Positions 25,414 through 34,656 are shown, numbered from the stretch's first letter. The stretch: DNA of 64,000 bases from Curtobacterium sp. Leaf261 (GCF_001422205.1 NZ_LMMJ01000012.1:1-64000); one strand, 5' to 3'. Translations and numbers: made by a program. Notes: generated by a model from the sequence alone, not told the origin.

Positions 25414-25440
25414 CCGCCCCCGCCGAGGTATCGTCGGCGC

Positions 25441-25923
25441 ATGGCTCAGATCGCGGTCGTCCCCGGTTCGTTCGACCCCGTGACCCTCGGGCACATGGAC
25501 GTCATCCGGCGTGCCGCGAAGATCTTCGACGAGGTGCACGTGCTCGTCGTGCACAACCCCGACAAGCCACCGGCGCGGTTCGAGGCCGACGAGCGCGTCG
25601 CGCTGATCCACGCCTCGATCGCGGAGCTCGGCGTCCAGGGGCGGATCGAGGTCACGACCTGGTCCGCGGGACTGCTCGTCGACTACTGCCGGCAGGTCGG
25701 AGCGACCGTGCTCGTCAAGGGTGTCCGCTCCGGCGAGGACGTCGCGTACGAGACACCCATGGCGATCGTGAACCGCGACCTCGCAGACGTCGACACGGTG
25801 TTCCTCGTGCCCGATCCCGCGAACTCGCACGTGTCGAGCTCCCTGATCCGGCAGGTGGCGACGCTCGGCGGGGACGTCGCACCGTACGTCCCCGCGGCCG
25901 TCGCGGCCGCCCTCCGCGCCTGA
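25441..25923 (+). CDS. coaD: Pantetheine-phosphate adenylyltransferase
   Basis: Penultimate step of coenzyme A synthesis: adenylates 4'-phosphopantetheine. 160 residues of nucleotidyltransferase fold with [14 protein letters not shown] (His18 of the TxGH motif), [18 protein letters not shown], and C-terminal [17 protein letters not shown]. The length is normal. It lies 27 bases after recG and is probably co-transcribed with it. Confidence 0.96.
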   Translation: MAQIAVVPGSFDPVTLGHMDVIRRAAKIFDEVHVLVVHNPDKPPARFEADERVALIHASIAELGVQGRIEVTTWSAGLLVDYCRQVGATVLVKGVRSGEDVAYETPMAIVNRDLADVDTVFLVPDPANSHVSSSLIRQVATLGGDVAPYVPAAVAAALRA

Positions 25924-25986
25924 CGACCCGGTTGCGCGCCGGACGTCTGAGTCGCGAGACCGCCCTGCGTCCCAGCCGCGGGACCG

Positions 25987-26032
25987 CCGGACGGGAGGCA
26001 CGGTGCCAGCCCGCACCGTCCCTCCAGTCCGG
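25987..26032. repeat. REP-like palindrome, family 1, inverted orientation
   Basis: Here arm B (CGGACGGGAGGCACGGTGC) comes first and the complement of arm A (GCACCGTCCCTCCAGTCCG) second, the reverse order of the copies at 12418 and 58177. It lies between coaD and yceD. Confidence 0.85.
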
Positions 26033-26086
26033 TGCCGCGCGCGGGCGCCTGGCGGACGGGACCGATCCCCGGTAAGGTTGCTCCTT

Positions 26087-26704
26087 GTGCCTCATTTCGT
26101 GAACACCCCCTACACCCTGCCGGTGCACGACATCGTGCACCGTCCGGGCGAGATGCGCGAGCACACCCTCGACATCACGGTTCCCGAGGACCTCGGCGCC
26201 GGCCAGATCGCGGTCGTCACGGGTCAGGCGCTGCACGTCGACGTCCGGCTCGAGGGCCTGCACGAGGGCATCCTGGTGTCCGGCACCGCGATCGCGGAGG
26301 CCACCGGGCAGTGCAGTCGATGCCTGATCGACATCAGCGAGCCTGTCGAAGTCGATTTCGCCGAACTGTTCGCGTATGATGCTTCGGAGGAATTCGATTA
26401 CCTCGTTCACGATGACCACGTGGATTGTGAACCGGTGATCCGAGACGCGGTGGTGCTTGCACTCCCGTTCCAACCGGTCTGCCGACCGGACTGTCCAGGA
26501 CTGGACCCGGTCACGGGTGAACGCCTGGCGGATGTCGGCGAGCGAGATGCCCCAGAGGTCATCGACCCTCGCTGGGCTGCGCTCACCGAGCTCCGTACGA
26601 ACCTCAACGACCAGGCTGACGTCACCGACGGTGACATCAGCCACGGTGCCCCCGGTGCCACGTCCGACCACGACACCGTCGATCACGACACAGAAGAGAG
26701 ATAA
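26087..26704 (+). CDS. YceD/DUF177-family protein
   Basis: 205 residues with the DUF177 signature: [22 protein letters not shown] in the middle and [10 protein letters not shown] near the C-terminus, giving two CxxC/CxxxC pairs that may bind zinc. Members are implicated in 23S rRNA accumulation and nearly always precede rpmF, as here (2-base gap). GTG 26087 is chosen because the family starts [15 protein letters not shown]; the upstream frame is the family 1 repeat. The acidic His/Asp-rich tail (about residues 180-205) is variable. Confidence 0.92.
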   Translation: MPHFVNTPYTLPVHDIVHRPGEMREHTLDITVPEDLGAGQIAVVTGQALHVDVRLEGLHEGILVSGTAIAEATGQCSRCLIDISEPVEVDFAELFAYDASEEFDYLVHDDHVDCEPVIRDAVVLALPFQPVCRPDCPGLDPVTGERLADVGERDAPEVIDPRWAALTELRTNLNDQADVTDGDISHGAPGATSDHDTVDHDTEER

Positions 26705-26706
26705 CC

Positions 26707-26913
26707 ATGGCTGTTCCGAAGCGCAAGAAGTCCCGGGCCAACACCCACGCCCGTCGTTCGCAGTGGAAGGCCGCGCCCGTCACGCTCGTCAAGACCGTCG
26801 AGAGCAACGGCCAGATCACCTACAGCCTCCCGCACCGCGCCAAGGTCGTCGAGGACAGCGCCGGCACGCCCCTGTACATGGAGTACAAGGGCCGCAAGGT
26901 CGCCGACGTCTGA
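26707..26913 (+). CDS. rpmF: 50S ribosomal protein L32
   Basis: 68 residues starting [22 protein letters not shown], the L32 signature. It contains no cysteine, so it is the zinc-free (C-minus) form that some bacteria induce when zinc is scarce; here it sits in the housekeeping yceD-rpmF-rnc order. ATG follows the yceD stop by two bases. Confidence 0.97.
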   Translation: MAVPKRKKSRANTHARRSQWKAAPVTLVKTVESNGQITYSLPHRAKVVEDSAGTPLYMEYKGRKVADV

Positions 26914-26926
26914 TCGTCGGTCTCTC

Positions 26927-27691
26927 GTGACTCCAGCGTCCGACACCGCGGGCAAGCGCCCGACGGGGTCGGACGCTGCTCGTCTGCGTGCGCTCGAGCT
27001 CCTCGACGTGCTCGAGGTCGACGTCGACATCACCCTGATCGACCTCGCGCTGACACACCGGTCGTTCGCCTACGAGCACGGTGGTGTCGCGCACAACGAG
27101 CGGCTCGAGTTCCTCGGTGACTCGATCCTCGGACAGGCCGTCACCGTGCGGCTGTACCGCGACTTCCCGGAGGTCGACGAGGGCGAACTCGCCAAGCGTC
27201 GAGCGAGCCTGGTGTCGACCGTCGCGCTGGCCGAGATCGCCAGGATCATCGGGCTCGGCAGGTTCCTGAAGCTCGGTCGCGGGGAAGAACTCACGGGCGG
27301 TCGCGACAAGTCGTCGATCCTGGCGGACACCGTCGAGGCGATCATCGGTGCGACCTACCTGTCGGCCGGGCCGGACGTCGCAACGGCGCTCGTGCTGCGA
27401 CTCGTGCACCCCCTCCTCGTCGATCCCGACCGCTTCGGTGCCGCGATGGACCCGAAGACGAGTCTGCAGGAACTGAGCGCATCGCTCGGCCGCGGAGCAC
27501 CGGCGTACCGGGTGACCGAGGACGGACCCGACCACGACAAGACGTTCCACGCGACCGTGGTGCTCTCCGGGGACGACGTGGCCGTCGGGTCCGGATCGAG
27601 CAAGAAGAACGCCGAGATGGCCGCTGCGCTCGACGCGTGGACCCGGCTGTCCGGACGATCGGACGACGCCGCTCCGCTCGAGTCCAGGTAG
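26927..27691 (+). CDS. rnc: Ribonuclease III
   Basis: Cleaves double-stranded RNA in rRNA maturation. 254 residues: catalytic domain with HNERLEFLGDSILGQAV (residues about 57-73; the acidic metal ligands lie here) and DTVEAIIGATYLS, then a double-stranded-RNA-binding domain from about 165 (DPKTSLQELSASLGRG...GSSKKNAEMAAALDAW). GTG start, 13 bases after rpmF. The order yceD-rpmF-rnc-mutM-smc is conserved. Confidence 0.96.
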   Translation: MTPASDTAGKRPTGSDAARLRALELLDVLEVDVDITLIDLALTHRSFAYEHGGVAHNERLEFLGDSILGQAVTVRLYRDFPEVDEGELAKRRASLVSTVALAEIARIIGLGRFLKLGRGEELTGGRDKSSILADTVEAIIGATYLSAGPDVATALVLRLVHPLLVDPDRFGAAMDPKTSLQELSASLGRGAPAYRVTEDGPDHDKTFHATVVLSGDDVAVGSGSSKKNAEMAAALDAWTRLSGRSDDAAPLESR

Positions 27692-27697
27692 GTCGGG

Positions 27698-28678
27698 GTG
27701 CCGGAACTCCCCGAGGTCGAGGTGGTCCGCGCCGGCCTCGAACCCGCCGTCAGCGGTGCTCGCGTGCTCGGGGTCGACGTCGTGGACGCCAGGGCGCTCA
27801 CACGGCACGTCGGTGATGCGCGGGACTTCGCGGAGCGGCTCACGGGGCGGACCATCCGTGCTGCCGTCCGCCGCGGCAAGTTCCTGTGGATGCCCCTGGA
27901 CGACGCCGACGACCCGGCTGCGAGTGCCGGACCGGAAGCCCTCGTGGCGCACCTCGGCATGAGCGGGCAGATCCTGCTCGGTCGAGGCCGAGCGGCGGGC
28001 CGGCACCGACGGATCGTGCTCGTGGTCCAACCGGACTGGACCGACGCGGCCGGTGTCCGCGAGGAGCCGGTCGAACTCGAGTTCGTCGACCAGCGGACGT
28101 TCGGTTCGATGGCGATCGACCGCATGGTGCCGACAGCGGACGGAGCTCCGGCGGGCTCCGCGGGGCTGATCGACGTCGAGCAGCCGGACGCACCGTGGCG
28201 CTGGTTCGTCCCCGGCCAGGTCGAACACATCGCCCGGGATCCGCTCGACCCCGCGTTCGACGACGAGCGGTTCGTGATGCTCGCGCGCAAGCGGTCGAGC
28301 GGCATCAAGCGACTGCTCCTCGACCAGGGGCTCGTGAGCGGGATCGGGAACATCTACGCCGACGAGTCGCTCTGGGCCGCGAAGCTCCACCACGATCGCC
28401 TCGGTGCACGACTCTCGAGGGCGACGCTGCTGCTGCTGCTCGATGAGGTCCGCGCTGTCCTCCGCCGGGCCCTCGAGGACGGCGGGACGAGCTTCGACGC
28501 CCAGTACGTCAACGTCAACGGGCAGTCCGGGTTCTTCTCGCAGCGGCTCGCGGTGTACGGGCAGCAGGGCAAGCCGTGTCCCCGGTGCGGAGCGACGATC
28601 GTGCGCGAGTCGTTCATGAACCGCTCCTCGCACCGCTGCCCGGTGTGCCAGCCGGCGCCGCGCGTCCGGCGCGCCTGA
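27698..28678 (+). CDS. mutM: Formamidopyrimidine-DNA glycosylase
   Basis: Removes 8-oxoguanine and FaPy lesions. The mature N-terminus PELPEVEVVRAGL gives the catalytic Pro2 and Glu3. Other motifs are HLGMSGQ, LLDQGLVSGIGNIYADE (H2TH region) and the C-terminal zinc finger C-x2-C-x16-C-x2-C (CPRCGATIVRESFMNRSSHRCPVC). 326 residues, slightly long because of insertions around 70-110. GTG start, 6 bases after rnc. Confidence 0.96.
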   Translation: MPELPEVEVVRAGLEPAVSGARVLGVDVVDARALTRHVGDARDFAERLTGRTIRAAVRRGKFLWMPLDDADDPAASAGPEALVAHLGMSGQILLGRGRAAGRHRRIVLVVQPDWTDAAGVREEPVELEFVDQRTFGSMAIDRMVPTADGAPAGSAGLIDVEQPDAPWRWFVPGQVEHIARDPLDPAFDDERFVMLARKRSSGIKRLLLDQGLVSGIGNIYADESLWAAKLHHDRLGARLSRATLLLLLDEVRAVLRRALEDGGTSFDAQYVNVNGQSGFFSQRLAVYGQQGKPCPRCGATIVRESFMNRSSHRCPVCQPAPRVRRA

Positions 28679-28726
28679 CGCCCGCCCGCGTGTGCCGGCA
28701 ACCCGACGGGCGCGCCTGACGCCCGC

Positions 28727-28752
28727 CGGTCGGTGTGCCGGCACACCGACCG
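28727..28752. repeat. Perfect 26-bp palindrome between mutM and smc
   Basis: CGGTCGGTGTGCC is followed at once by its exact complement. Just upstream, the mutM stop region GGCGCGCCTGACGCCCGCC (about 28668-28687) is duplicated at about 28710-28728. The element may be a terminator or a cruciform-forming site. Confidence 0.85.
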
Positions 28753-28825
28753 ACCGTGACCGTGCGCAGGGAAAGGCCGGGGTGCGCGCTACCCTGACGG
28801 CAACCCAGCAGCAGGAGGATCGTCC

Positions 28826-31800
28826 GTGTACCTGAAGAGCCTGACCCTCCGGGGATTCAAGTCCTTCGCACAGCCGACCACGTTCGCGTTCGAGACCGGC
28901 GTGACGTGCATCGTCGGCCCGAACGGCTCCGGGAAGTCCAACGTCGTCGACGCCCTCGCATGGGTGATGGGGGAGCAGGGGGCGAAGACCCTCCGCGGCG
29001 GCAAGATGGAGGACGTCATCTTCGCCGGCACCTCGACCCGCGGGCCGCTCGGGCGCGCGCAGGTCACGCTGACCATCGACAACGCGGACGGCCTCCTGCC
29101 GATCGACTACGCCGAGGTGACGATCTCCCGGACACTGTTCCGGAACGGTGGGAGCGAGTACGCCATCAACGGCGAGAACTGCCGGCTCCTCGACGTCCAG
29201 GAACTCCTGTCCGACACCGGTCTCGGTCGTGAGATGCACGTGATCGTCGGGCAGGGCCAGCTCGACCGGGTCCTCCATGCGACCCCCGAGGACCGCCGCG
29301 GGTTCATCGAGGAGGCCGCCGGCATCCTGAAGCACCGTCGTCGCAAGGAGAAGACGCTCCGGAAGCTCGACGCCATGCAGGCGAACCTGACCCGCCTCTC
29401 CGACCTCGCGGGCGAGATCCGGCGCCAGCTGAAGCCGCTCGGACGCCAGGCCGAGGTCGCGCGGAAGGCCCAGTCCGTCGCCGCGGTCGCCAGGGACGCC
29501 AAGGCGCGGATCATGGCCGACGACGTGGTGCGCCTCCGCCGTGAACTGGCGGAGCACCTCGCCGTCGAGACCGGGCAGAAGAGCGAGCGGATCATCCTGC
29601 AGGAGCGGCTCGACCAGGCGCGGATCCGCCAGCAGCACATGGAGCAGAGCATGGTCGGCGATGACGTCGACCGCGCCAGGACCGTCGTGCACGGACTCGA
29701 GAGCGTGCAGGAGCGACTGCGCGGCCTGTCGAGCCTCGCGAACCAGCGCCTGCTCCTCCTCGTGCAGCAGGCCGACGTCCCCGCGCAGGGCCCGACCGTC
29801 ACGCCGAGCATGGTCGCCGACGCCAGGGCGGAGGCCGACCGGCTCGGTGGCCGGGCCGACGACCTGCACGGAGCACTCGCCCCGGCCGCCGCGGCCGTGT
29901 CGCGTGCCAGGACGACGCTCGATGCGCTCGACGAGGAGATCGCCGCGCAGGCAGCTCTCGTCGCCCGGCACGACCTCGAGGCATCCCAGCTCGGGAACCG
30001 GGTGGACGTGCAGACCTCGCGACGGACCGCCGCGACGAACGACCGCGCACGGCGTGAGCGCGCCCTCGCCGAGGCCGTCGAGCGTGCCGCCCGCGCCGAC
30101 GCGCAGCTCGCCGGGATCGCCGAGGACCCCCGCTTCGACGCCGCCGTGCTCGACGTCGACGAGGACGCCCTGACCGAACGGCTCACTGCCGCGCACGGAA
30201 CACTCGAGACCGCGCAGACCGCCAGGGACTCCGCCCGTGAGCGGCTGCACGGCCTCGAGCGCGAGCGCGACGCCCTGGACGCACGAGTGACCGCGCTGTC
30301 GCTGTCGCTCGACGTCCGCGACGGTTCGCAGGCGCTCATCGACGGTGGGCGTCCCGGGATCGTCGGCCGCCTCGCCGACCACCTGCAGGTCCGGCCCGGG
30401 TACGAGGCCGCCGTCGCCGCCGCACTCGAAGGACTCGCCGACGCCGTGCTCGCGGACACTCGCCGCGCCGCGCTCGACGCGGTCGCCGCCGCCCGCCTCC
30501 AGGACATCGGACGCGTCGACGTCGTGATCGCGGACGCGCCGTCGGTCGTCTCCACGCTGCCCGCCTCCCTGCCGCCCGGGTTCCGTCGCGCGCTCGACGT
30601 GGTCCAGGGCCCGGCGAGCCTCGCGGCGCTCCTCGCCGACACGGTGGTCGACGAGAGCGCCCCGGGACGCGACGGCAGGACCGACGCGCGTCCCGCAGCC
30701 GACGCGCTGGCCGACGACGCGCTGGCCGACGACGCGCTGGCCGACGACGCGCTGGCCGACGACGCGGTGGCCGGGGACGCACTGGAGGCACTGCTGACGT
30801 CCGCCCCGCAGGCCACCGTCGTCACCCGGTCCGGTGACGTCGTGCGTGCGGCACTCGTGACGGGCGGCGGATCCCGGACCACGTCACGGCTCGAACTCGC
30901 TGCCGAGCGCGACGACGCGGTGGCCCGTCGTGACGCGGTCGCGACGGACGTGTCGGACGCGACCACGGGCCTCCAGGCCGCGCGGAGCGCCGCGGAGACC
31001 GCGCGGGCCACAGCCGACGAGGCCGACCGGGAGCTCCGGGCCGCATCGGCCGCGAAGGCGGAGTACGACCGGGTGTCGGCGTCGGCGCGCAGCCGTTCCG
31101 AGAACGCCGCGGCCGAGGTGGAGCGCCTCCGGGCCTCGTTCGACGAGACCGCCGGTGCGGTGGACGACGCCGAGCGGGCCCTGGCCGAGGCCGAACACGC
31201 GCGGGAGGTGTTCCTCGCGGTGCCGCGCCCGGTGCTCGATTCCTCCGCCCGCACCGGACTGCTCGCCGAGCTCGAGTCAGCGCGGGCGGCCGAGATCGAA
31301 CAGCGGATCCAGGTCGAGACGATCCGCGAGCGGGCCCGCGCCGAGCGACTCCGCGCCGACCAGCTCGCCGACCGGGTGGAGGCCGAGCGTGCGGCGGCCG
31401 AGGAGCAGGCGCGCCTCCAGGTCATCCGTCGACGGCAGATCGTGTCGGCGGAGGGGGTCATCGCCGACCTGCCGATCGTCCTCGACGCGGTCGACCGCTC
31501 GGTGGCGGCGGCGCGCGTCCGACTCGCCGAGGAGGAGTCCGAGCGCACCCGGCGGAACACCGAGCTGCAGGCGGTCCGGGTCGAGGAGCAGCGCCTCCGC
31601 GACCGGTTGCAGACCGTCACCGACGGGGTGCACGGACTCGAGATGGAGATCTACGAGAAGAAGCTGCACGTGTCGTCGCTCCTCGAACGGGTCGGCAGCG
31701 AGCTCGGGCTGGTGGAGGAGGTCCTCGTCGCCGAGTACGGGCCGACCGTGCCGGTGCCGGTCGACGTGCGGATCGATCCGCGGGTGCTCGCGCGGCGGCA

Positions 31801-32704
31801 CCGGGAGGCGGCGCGGGCTGCGGCCGCGGCGGTGGACGGGCTCGAGGCCGACGGGCTCGGGGCGGACGGGGCCGGGGCGGACGGGTCCGACGGGTCCGGT
31901 GCCGACGGGACGGACGGCGAGCTGGCCGACGGGGCGGACGTCGCCGAACTCTCGACGCTGCCCGGCGGTCCGGCGCTCCCGGAACTCGACGAGACGGGCG
32001 ACGACCACGATGCCCCGGCCGACACCCCGACCGTGCCCTACGTCCGCGTCGAGCAGGAGCGTCGGCTCCGGGACGCGGAGCGCGACCTCGGGCAGCTCGG
32101 CCGCGTGAACCCGCTCGCGCTCGAGGAGTTCCAGGCGCTCGAGCAGCGGCACCGGTTCCTCACCGAGCAGCTCGAGGACCTCACCAGGACCCGTCAGGAC
32201 CTGCTCACGATCATCGAGGAGCTCGACGGCAAGATGCAGTCGATCTTCCAGTCCGCGTTCGAGGACACCAGGGCCGCGTTCGACGAGGTGTTCCCCATCC
32301 TGTTCCCGGGCGGATCCGGATCGATCGTCCTGACGAACCCCGACGACCTCCTCACGACCGGCATCGACGTCACGGTGAAGCCCGCCGGCAAGAAGATCGA
32401 CCGCCTGACGCTGCTGTCGGGAGGCGAACGGTCCCTCGCGGCCATCGCGCTGCTCGTGGCGATCTTCACCGCCAGGCCGAGCCCGTTCTACATCATGGAC
32501 GAGGTCGAGGCCGCGCTCGACGACGCCAACCTCGGCCGGCTGCTGACGGTGTTCGGACGGCTCCGTGCGTCGAGTCAGCTCATCGTGATCACGCACCAGA
32601 AGCGCACGATGGAGATCGCCGACGCGCTCTACGGGGTGTCGATGCGGCAGGACGGGGTGAGCGCCGTGGTCGGGCAGCGGGTCCAGGCGTCGGTCCCAGC
32701 CTGA
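28826..32704 (+). CDS. smc: Chromosome segregation protein SMC
   Basis: ATPase of the bacterial condensin. N-terminal Walker A GPNGSGKSNVVDAL (about residues 32-45), two long coiled coils, a hinge near 500-690, and a C-terminal ABC signature LLSGGERSLAAIAL with Walker B FYIMDEVEAALDD. At 1292 residues it is about 100 longer than usual. One excess piece is a tandem DALAD-type insert in the hinge (nucleotides 30701-30790), another a Gly/Asp-rich insert (31843-31950, DGAGADGSDGSGADGTDG). GTG follows AGGAGGATC. ScpA and ScpB are not in the window. Confidence 0.97.
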   Translation: MYLKSLTLRGFKSFAQPTTFAFETGVTCIVGPNGSGKSNVVDALAWVMGEQGAKTLRGGKMEDVIFAGTSTRGPLGRAQVTLTIDNADGLLPIDYAEVTISRTLFRNGGSEYAINGENCRLLDVQELLSDTGLGREMHVIVGQGQLDRVLHATPEDRRGFIEEAAGILKHRRRKEKTLRKLDAMQANLTRLSDLAGEIRRQLKPLGRQAEVARKAQSVAAVARDAKARIMADDVVRLRRELAEHLAVETGQKSERIILQERLDQARIRQQHMEQSMVGDDVDRARTVVHGLESVQERLRGLSSLANQRLLLLVQQADVPAQGPTVTPSMVADARAEADRLGGRADDLHGALAPAAAAVSRARTTLDALDEEIAAQAALVARHDLEASQLGNRVDVQTSRRTAATNDRARRERALAEAVERAARADAQLAGIAEDPRFDAAVLDVDEDALTERLTAAHGTLETAQTARDSARERLHGLERERDALDARVTALSLSLDVRDGSQALIDGGRPGIVGRLADHLQVRPGYEAAVAAALEGLADAVLADTRRAALDAVAAARLQDIGRVDVVIADAPSVVSTLPASLPPGFRRALDVVQGPASLAALLADTVVDESAPGRDGRTDARPAADALADDALADDALADDALADDAVAGDALEALLTSAPQATVVTRSGDVVRAALVTGGGSRTTSRLELAAERDDAVARRDAVATDVSDATTGLQAARSAAETARATADEADRELRAASAAKAEYDRVSASARSRSENAAAEVERLRASFDETAGAVDDAERALAEAEHAREVFLAVPRPVLDSSARTGLLAELESARAAEIEQRIQVETIRERARAERLRADQLADRVEAERAAAEEQARLQVIRRRQIVSAEGVIADLPIVLDAVDRSVAAARVRLAEEESERTRRNTELQAVRVEEQRLRDRLQTVTDGVHGLEMEIYEKKLHVSSLLERVGSELGLVEEVLVAEYGPTVPVPVDVRIDPRVLARRHREAARAAAAAVDGLEADGLGADGAGADGSDGSGADGTDGELADGADVAELSTLPGGPALPELDETGDDHDAPADTPTVPYVRVEQERRLRDAERDLGQLGRVNPLALEEFQALEQRHRFLTEQLEDLTRTRQDLLTIIEELDGKMQSIFQSAFEDTRAAFDEVFPILFPGGSGSIVLTNPDDLLTTGIDVTVKPAGKKIDRLTLLSGGERSLAAIALLVAIFTARPSPFYIMDEVEAALDDANLGRLLTVFGRLRASSQLIVITHQKRTMEIADALYGVSMRQDGVSAVVGQRVQASVPA

Positions 32705-32712
32705 CCGCCCGC

Positions 32713-32783
32713 TGAACACCGACAAGGCCGGTTCGCGGAGGGATATTTCTTGGTGGTGTGCGGCCAACCTGGTGTTGTGCGGA
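32713..32783. repeat. Palindrome family 2, copy a
   Basis: Left GAACACC...GGCCGG mirrors right CGGCC...GGTGTT with a GGATATTTCT centre. The stem is imperfect compared with copies at 33371 and 44034. It lies at the convergent smc/acetyltransferase junction. Confidence 0.7.
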
Positions 32784-32807
32784 GGGGAGCCGCGGCTCGG
32801 GGAGGCG

Positions 32808-33350
32808 TCAGAGGTCCAGGCGCATCCAGATCGTCCCGCCCCGGCCGTCGTCGGGCTCTGGGCGGTCGGTCCGCACGAACCCGAGCTTCTCCGCGACCCG
32901 GAACGAGTCCGCGTTCCACACCCGGATCGTCGCCCAGAGCCGCTCGTACCCGGCGTCGCGGGCCGCGTCGACCACGGCGACGGAGGCCTCCGTGGCGTAC
33001 CCGTGGCCGTGCACCCGCTCGAACAGCTCGTACGCCAGCTCCGGCTCGGCCGGGGTCGACCGTCCCACGACGAGCCCGCAGTACCCGATGGTGTCCCGTT
33101 CGTGGATGCGTCGGATCGGGTACAGCGGGATGCCGGACCCGGCCACGGTGCCCCGGAGCGTCGCGATCGACGCGAGTCGCGCCTCCAGGCCGGGTCGTCC
33201 GCTGGTGCGCGGTGTCGCCGCCTCACCACGCGCGGCCGCGGCGGCGCTCCGCTCCGCGACCAGGTCGCCGTACCAGGCCTCGTCCGCGTCGGCCCACGCG
33301 TCGAGGACCAGGCGTTCGGTCTGGAGGCGCGGTGCGAGTGGACGGGGCAT
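32808..33350 (-). CDS. GNAT-family N-acetyltransferase
   Basis: 180 residues of the RimJ/RimL type: N-terminal PRLQTERLVLDAW, then CGLVVG, ELAYELFERVHGHGYATEA (motif A, acetyl-CoA pyrophosphate loop) and IRVWNADSFRVAEKLGFVRT (motif B). The substrate (a protein N-terminus or small molecule) cannot be read. ATG 33350 is preferred to the longer in-frame start at 33407, which would run into the family 2 palindrome. Confidence 0.9.
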   Translation of the reverse strand: MPRPLAPRLQTERLVLDAWADADEAWYGDLVAERSAAAAARGEAATPRTSGRPGLEARLASIATLRGTVAGSGIPLYPIRRIHERDTIGYCGLVVGRSTPAEPELAYELFERVHGHGYATEASVAVVDAARDAGYERLWATIRVWNADSFRVAEKLGFVRTDRPEPDDGRGGTIWMRLDL

Positions 33351-33370
33351 GTCCCGACCGTAGTCCCCAC

Positions 33371-33444
33371 CTGCAAGACACAGCGTTGGCCGGTTCTCGC
33401 AGAGCAATACCTCTGCGAGAACCGGCCGAGTTGGTGTTTCGCGG
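33371..33444. repeat. Palindrome family 2, copy b
   Basis: An inner perfect 17-bp stem (GGCCGGTTCTCGCAGAG, 33388-33404, against 33411-33427) has the loop CAATAC. Outer arms TGCAAGACAC and GGTGTTTCGCGG are imperfect. It separates the TerC stop from the acetyltransferase start (same strand) and is likely also a strong terminator for terC. Confidence 0.9.
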
Positions 33445-33464
33445 AAGGGAGGGACGGGACGGGG

Positions 33465-34481
33465 TCAGGCGTCGACGGACTTCGCGGCGTGCTTGTCGAT
33501 CGGCTCGCCGCGCTTCGCTCGGCGTCCGGACACGACGAGGCTGGCCGTGGCCGCGACCGCGATCGTCAGGAGGATGAACGACAGGGAGAACCAGATCGGG
33601 ATCTCCGGGGCCCACTCGACGTGCTCCCCGCCGTTGATGAACGGGACCTCGTTGACGTGCAGTGCATGCAGGACGAGCTTCACACCGATGAAGGCGAGGA
33701 TGACCGCGAGGCCCTGCCCGAGGTAGATGAGGCGTTCGAGCAGCCCGGAGATGAGGAAGTAGAGCTGTCGGAGCCCGAGGAGCGAGAACGCGTTGGCGGT
33801 GAACACGATGTACGGGTCCTGCGTCAGCCCGAAGATCGCGGGGATCGAGTCGAGCGCGAACAGCACGTCCGTGAACCCGATCGCGAGCATCACCAGGAAG
33901 ATCGGGGTGAAGAGCCGCTTGCCGTTCACGCGCGTCGTGAGCTTGTCGCCGTCGTAGTCGTCCGAGGTCGGGACGACCCGGCGAAGGATCCGGATGAGAC
34001 GGGAGTCACCCTCCTCGGTCTCGGAGTGCCCGCCCTTGACCTGACTCCACGCGAGCCAGAACAGCAGCGCACCGAAGAGGTAGAAGACCCACGAGAAGTT
34101 GTCGATGATCGTGACACCGAGGCCGATGAACACGCCCCGGGCGATCAACGCGATGGCGACGCCGACGAGCAGCACCTTCTGCTGGAACTCCTTCGGCACC
34201 GCGAAGCTCGTCATGATGATGAGGAAGACGAAGAGGTTGTCGACGCTCAGTGCCTTCTCGGTGAGCCAGCCCGCGAAGTACTCGCCGCCCGCCTGGTGTC
34301 CGCCGAAGAACCAGAGCCCGACGCCGAAGACGATCGCGAGGGCGATGTAGACGCTCGACCAGATCGCGGACTCGCGGATGTGCGGGACGTGCGGGGTCCG
34401 GACGTGCGAGTAGAAGTCGAACACGAGCAGCGCGAGGATGCCGCCGATCGTGATGAGCCAGACGGTGAGTGAGACGTCCAA
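33465..34481 (-). CDS. TerC/Alx-family membrane protein, likely Mn2+ exporter
   Basis: 338 residues with about nine hydrophobic helices and the TerC signatures LTEKALSVDNLFVFLIIMTSF (acidic and Asn residues in the membrane) and GFTDVLFALDSIPAIFGLT. Alx/TerC proteins export manganese or supply it to secreted enzymes. A yybP-ykoY riboswitch precedes the gene, supporting Mn2+-induced expression. TTG 34481 is chosen: GGAGG lies 5 bases upstream, and an in-frame GTG at 34556 falls inside the riboswitch aptamer. A His-rich cytosolic loop (GGHSETEEGD) sits mid-protein. Confidence 0.9.
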   Translation of the reverse strand: MDVSLTVWLITIGGILALLVFDFYSHVRTPHVPHIRESAIWSSVYIALAIVFGVGLWFFGGHQAGGEYFAGWLTEKALSVDNLFVFLIIMTSFAVPKEFQQKVLLVGVAIALIARGVFIGLGVTIIDNFSWVFYLFGALLFWLAWSQVKGGHSETEEGDSRLIRILRRVVPTSDDYDGDKLTTRVNGKRLFTPIFLVMLAIGFTDVLFALDSIPAIFGLTQDPYIVFTANAFSLLGLRQLYFLISGLLERLIYLGQGLAVILAFIGVKLVLHALHVNEVPFINGGEHVEWAPEIPIWFSLSFILLTIAVAATASLVVSGRRAKRGEPIDKHAAKSVDA

Positions 34482-34527
34482 TGGATCCTCCAGTGCAGAG
34501 CGCGGACCGTCGATGGGTACGCAACAG

Positions 34528-34656
34528 GGACTGAAGGTCTCTTCCGTCACGCTCACCCTGGCTGCGGGCGACTACTGCATGACCGATGGCACCGGACCCG
34601 GAACGATCCGGACCGTACTGACGACACCACCGCGGGAGGAATACTCCCCTTCGTGC
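34528..34656 (-). ncRNA. yybP-ykoY manganese riboswitch
   Basis: Read on the minus strand, the element opens with GAAGGGGAGTA, then has CGTCAGTACGG, TCATGCAG and GGTGAGCG, and closes with GGAAGAGACCTTC. These are the conserved blocks of the yybP-ykoY aptamer; the first and last pair to close the element (GAAGG with CCTTC) and hold the two Mn-binding loops. It lies 47 bases before a terC gene, the classic target. Mn2+ binding should raise TerC expression. Whether control is by transcription or translation is not clear; no T-rich terminator is seen. Confidence 0.87.

Noticed and set aside
24178-26016. Minus-strand open frame of 612 codons opposite recG and coaD
   Set aside because: Shadow; RecG and CoaD are unambiguous on the plus strand.
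26816-30382. A minus-strand open frame of 1188 codons opposite rpmF, rnc, mutM and smc
   Set aside because: It is a shadow of strongly coding plus-strand genes in G+C-rich DNA. Its translation is Arg/Gly/Val/Asp-rich without domain signatures.
34482-34556. GTG 34556 as terC start
   Set aside because: It lies within the conserved 3' part of the riboswitch aptamer and has no ribosome-binding site.
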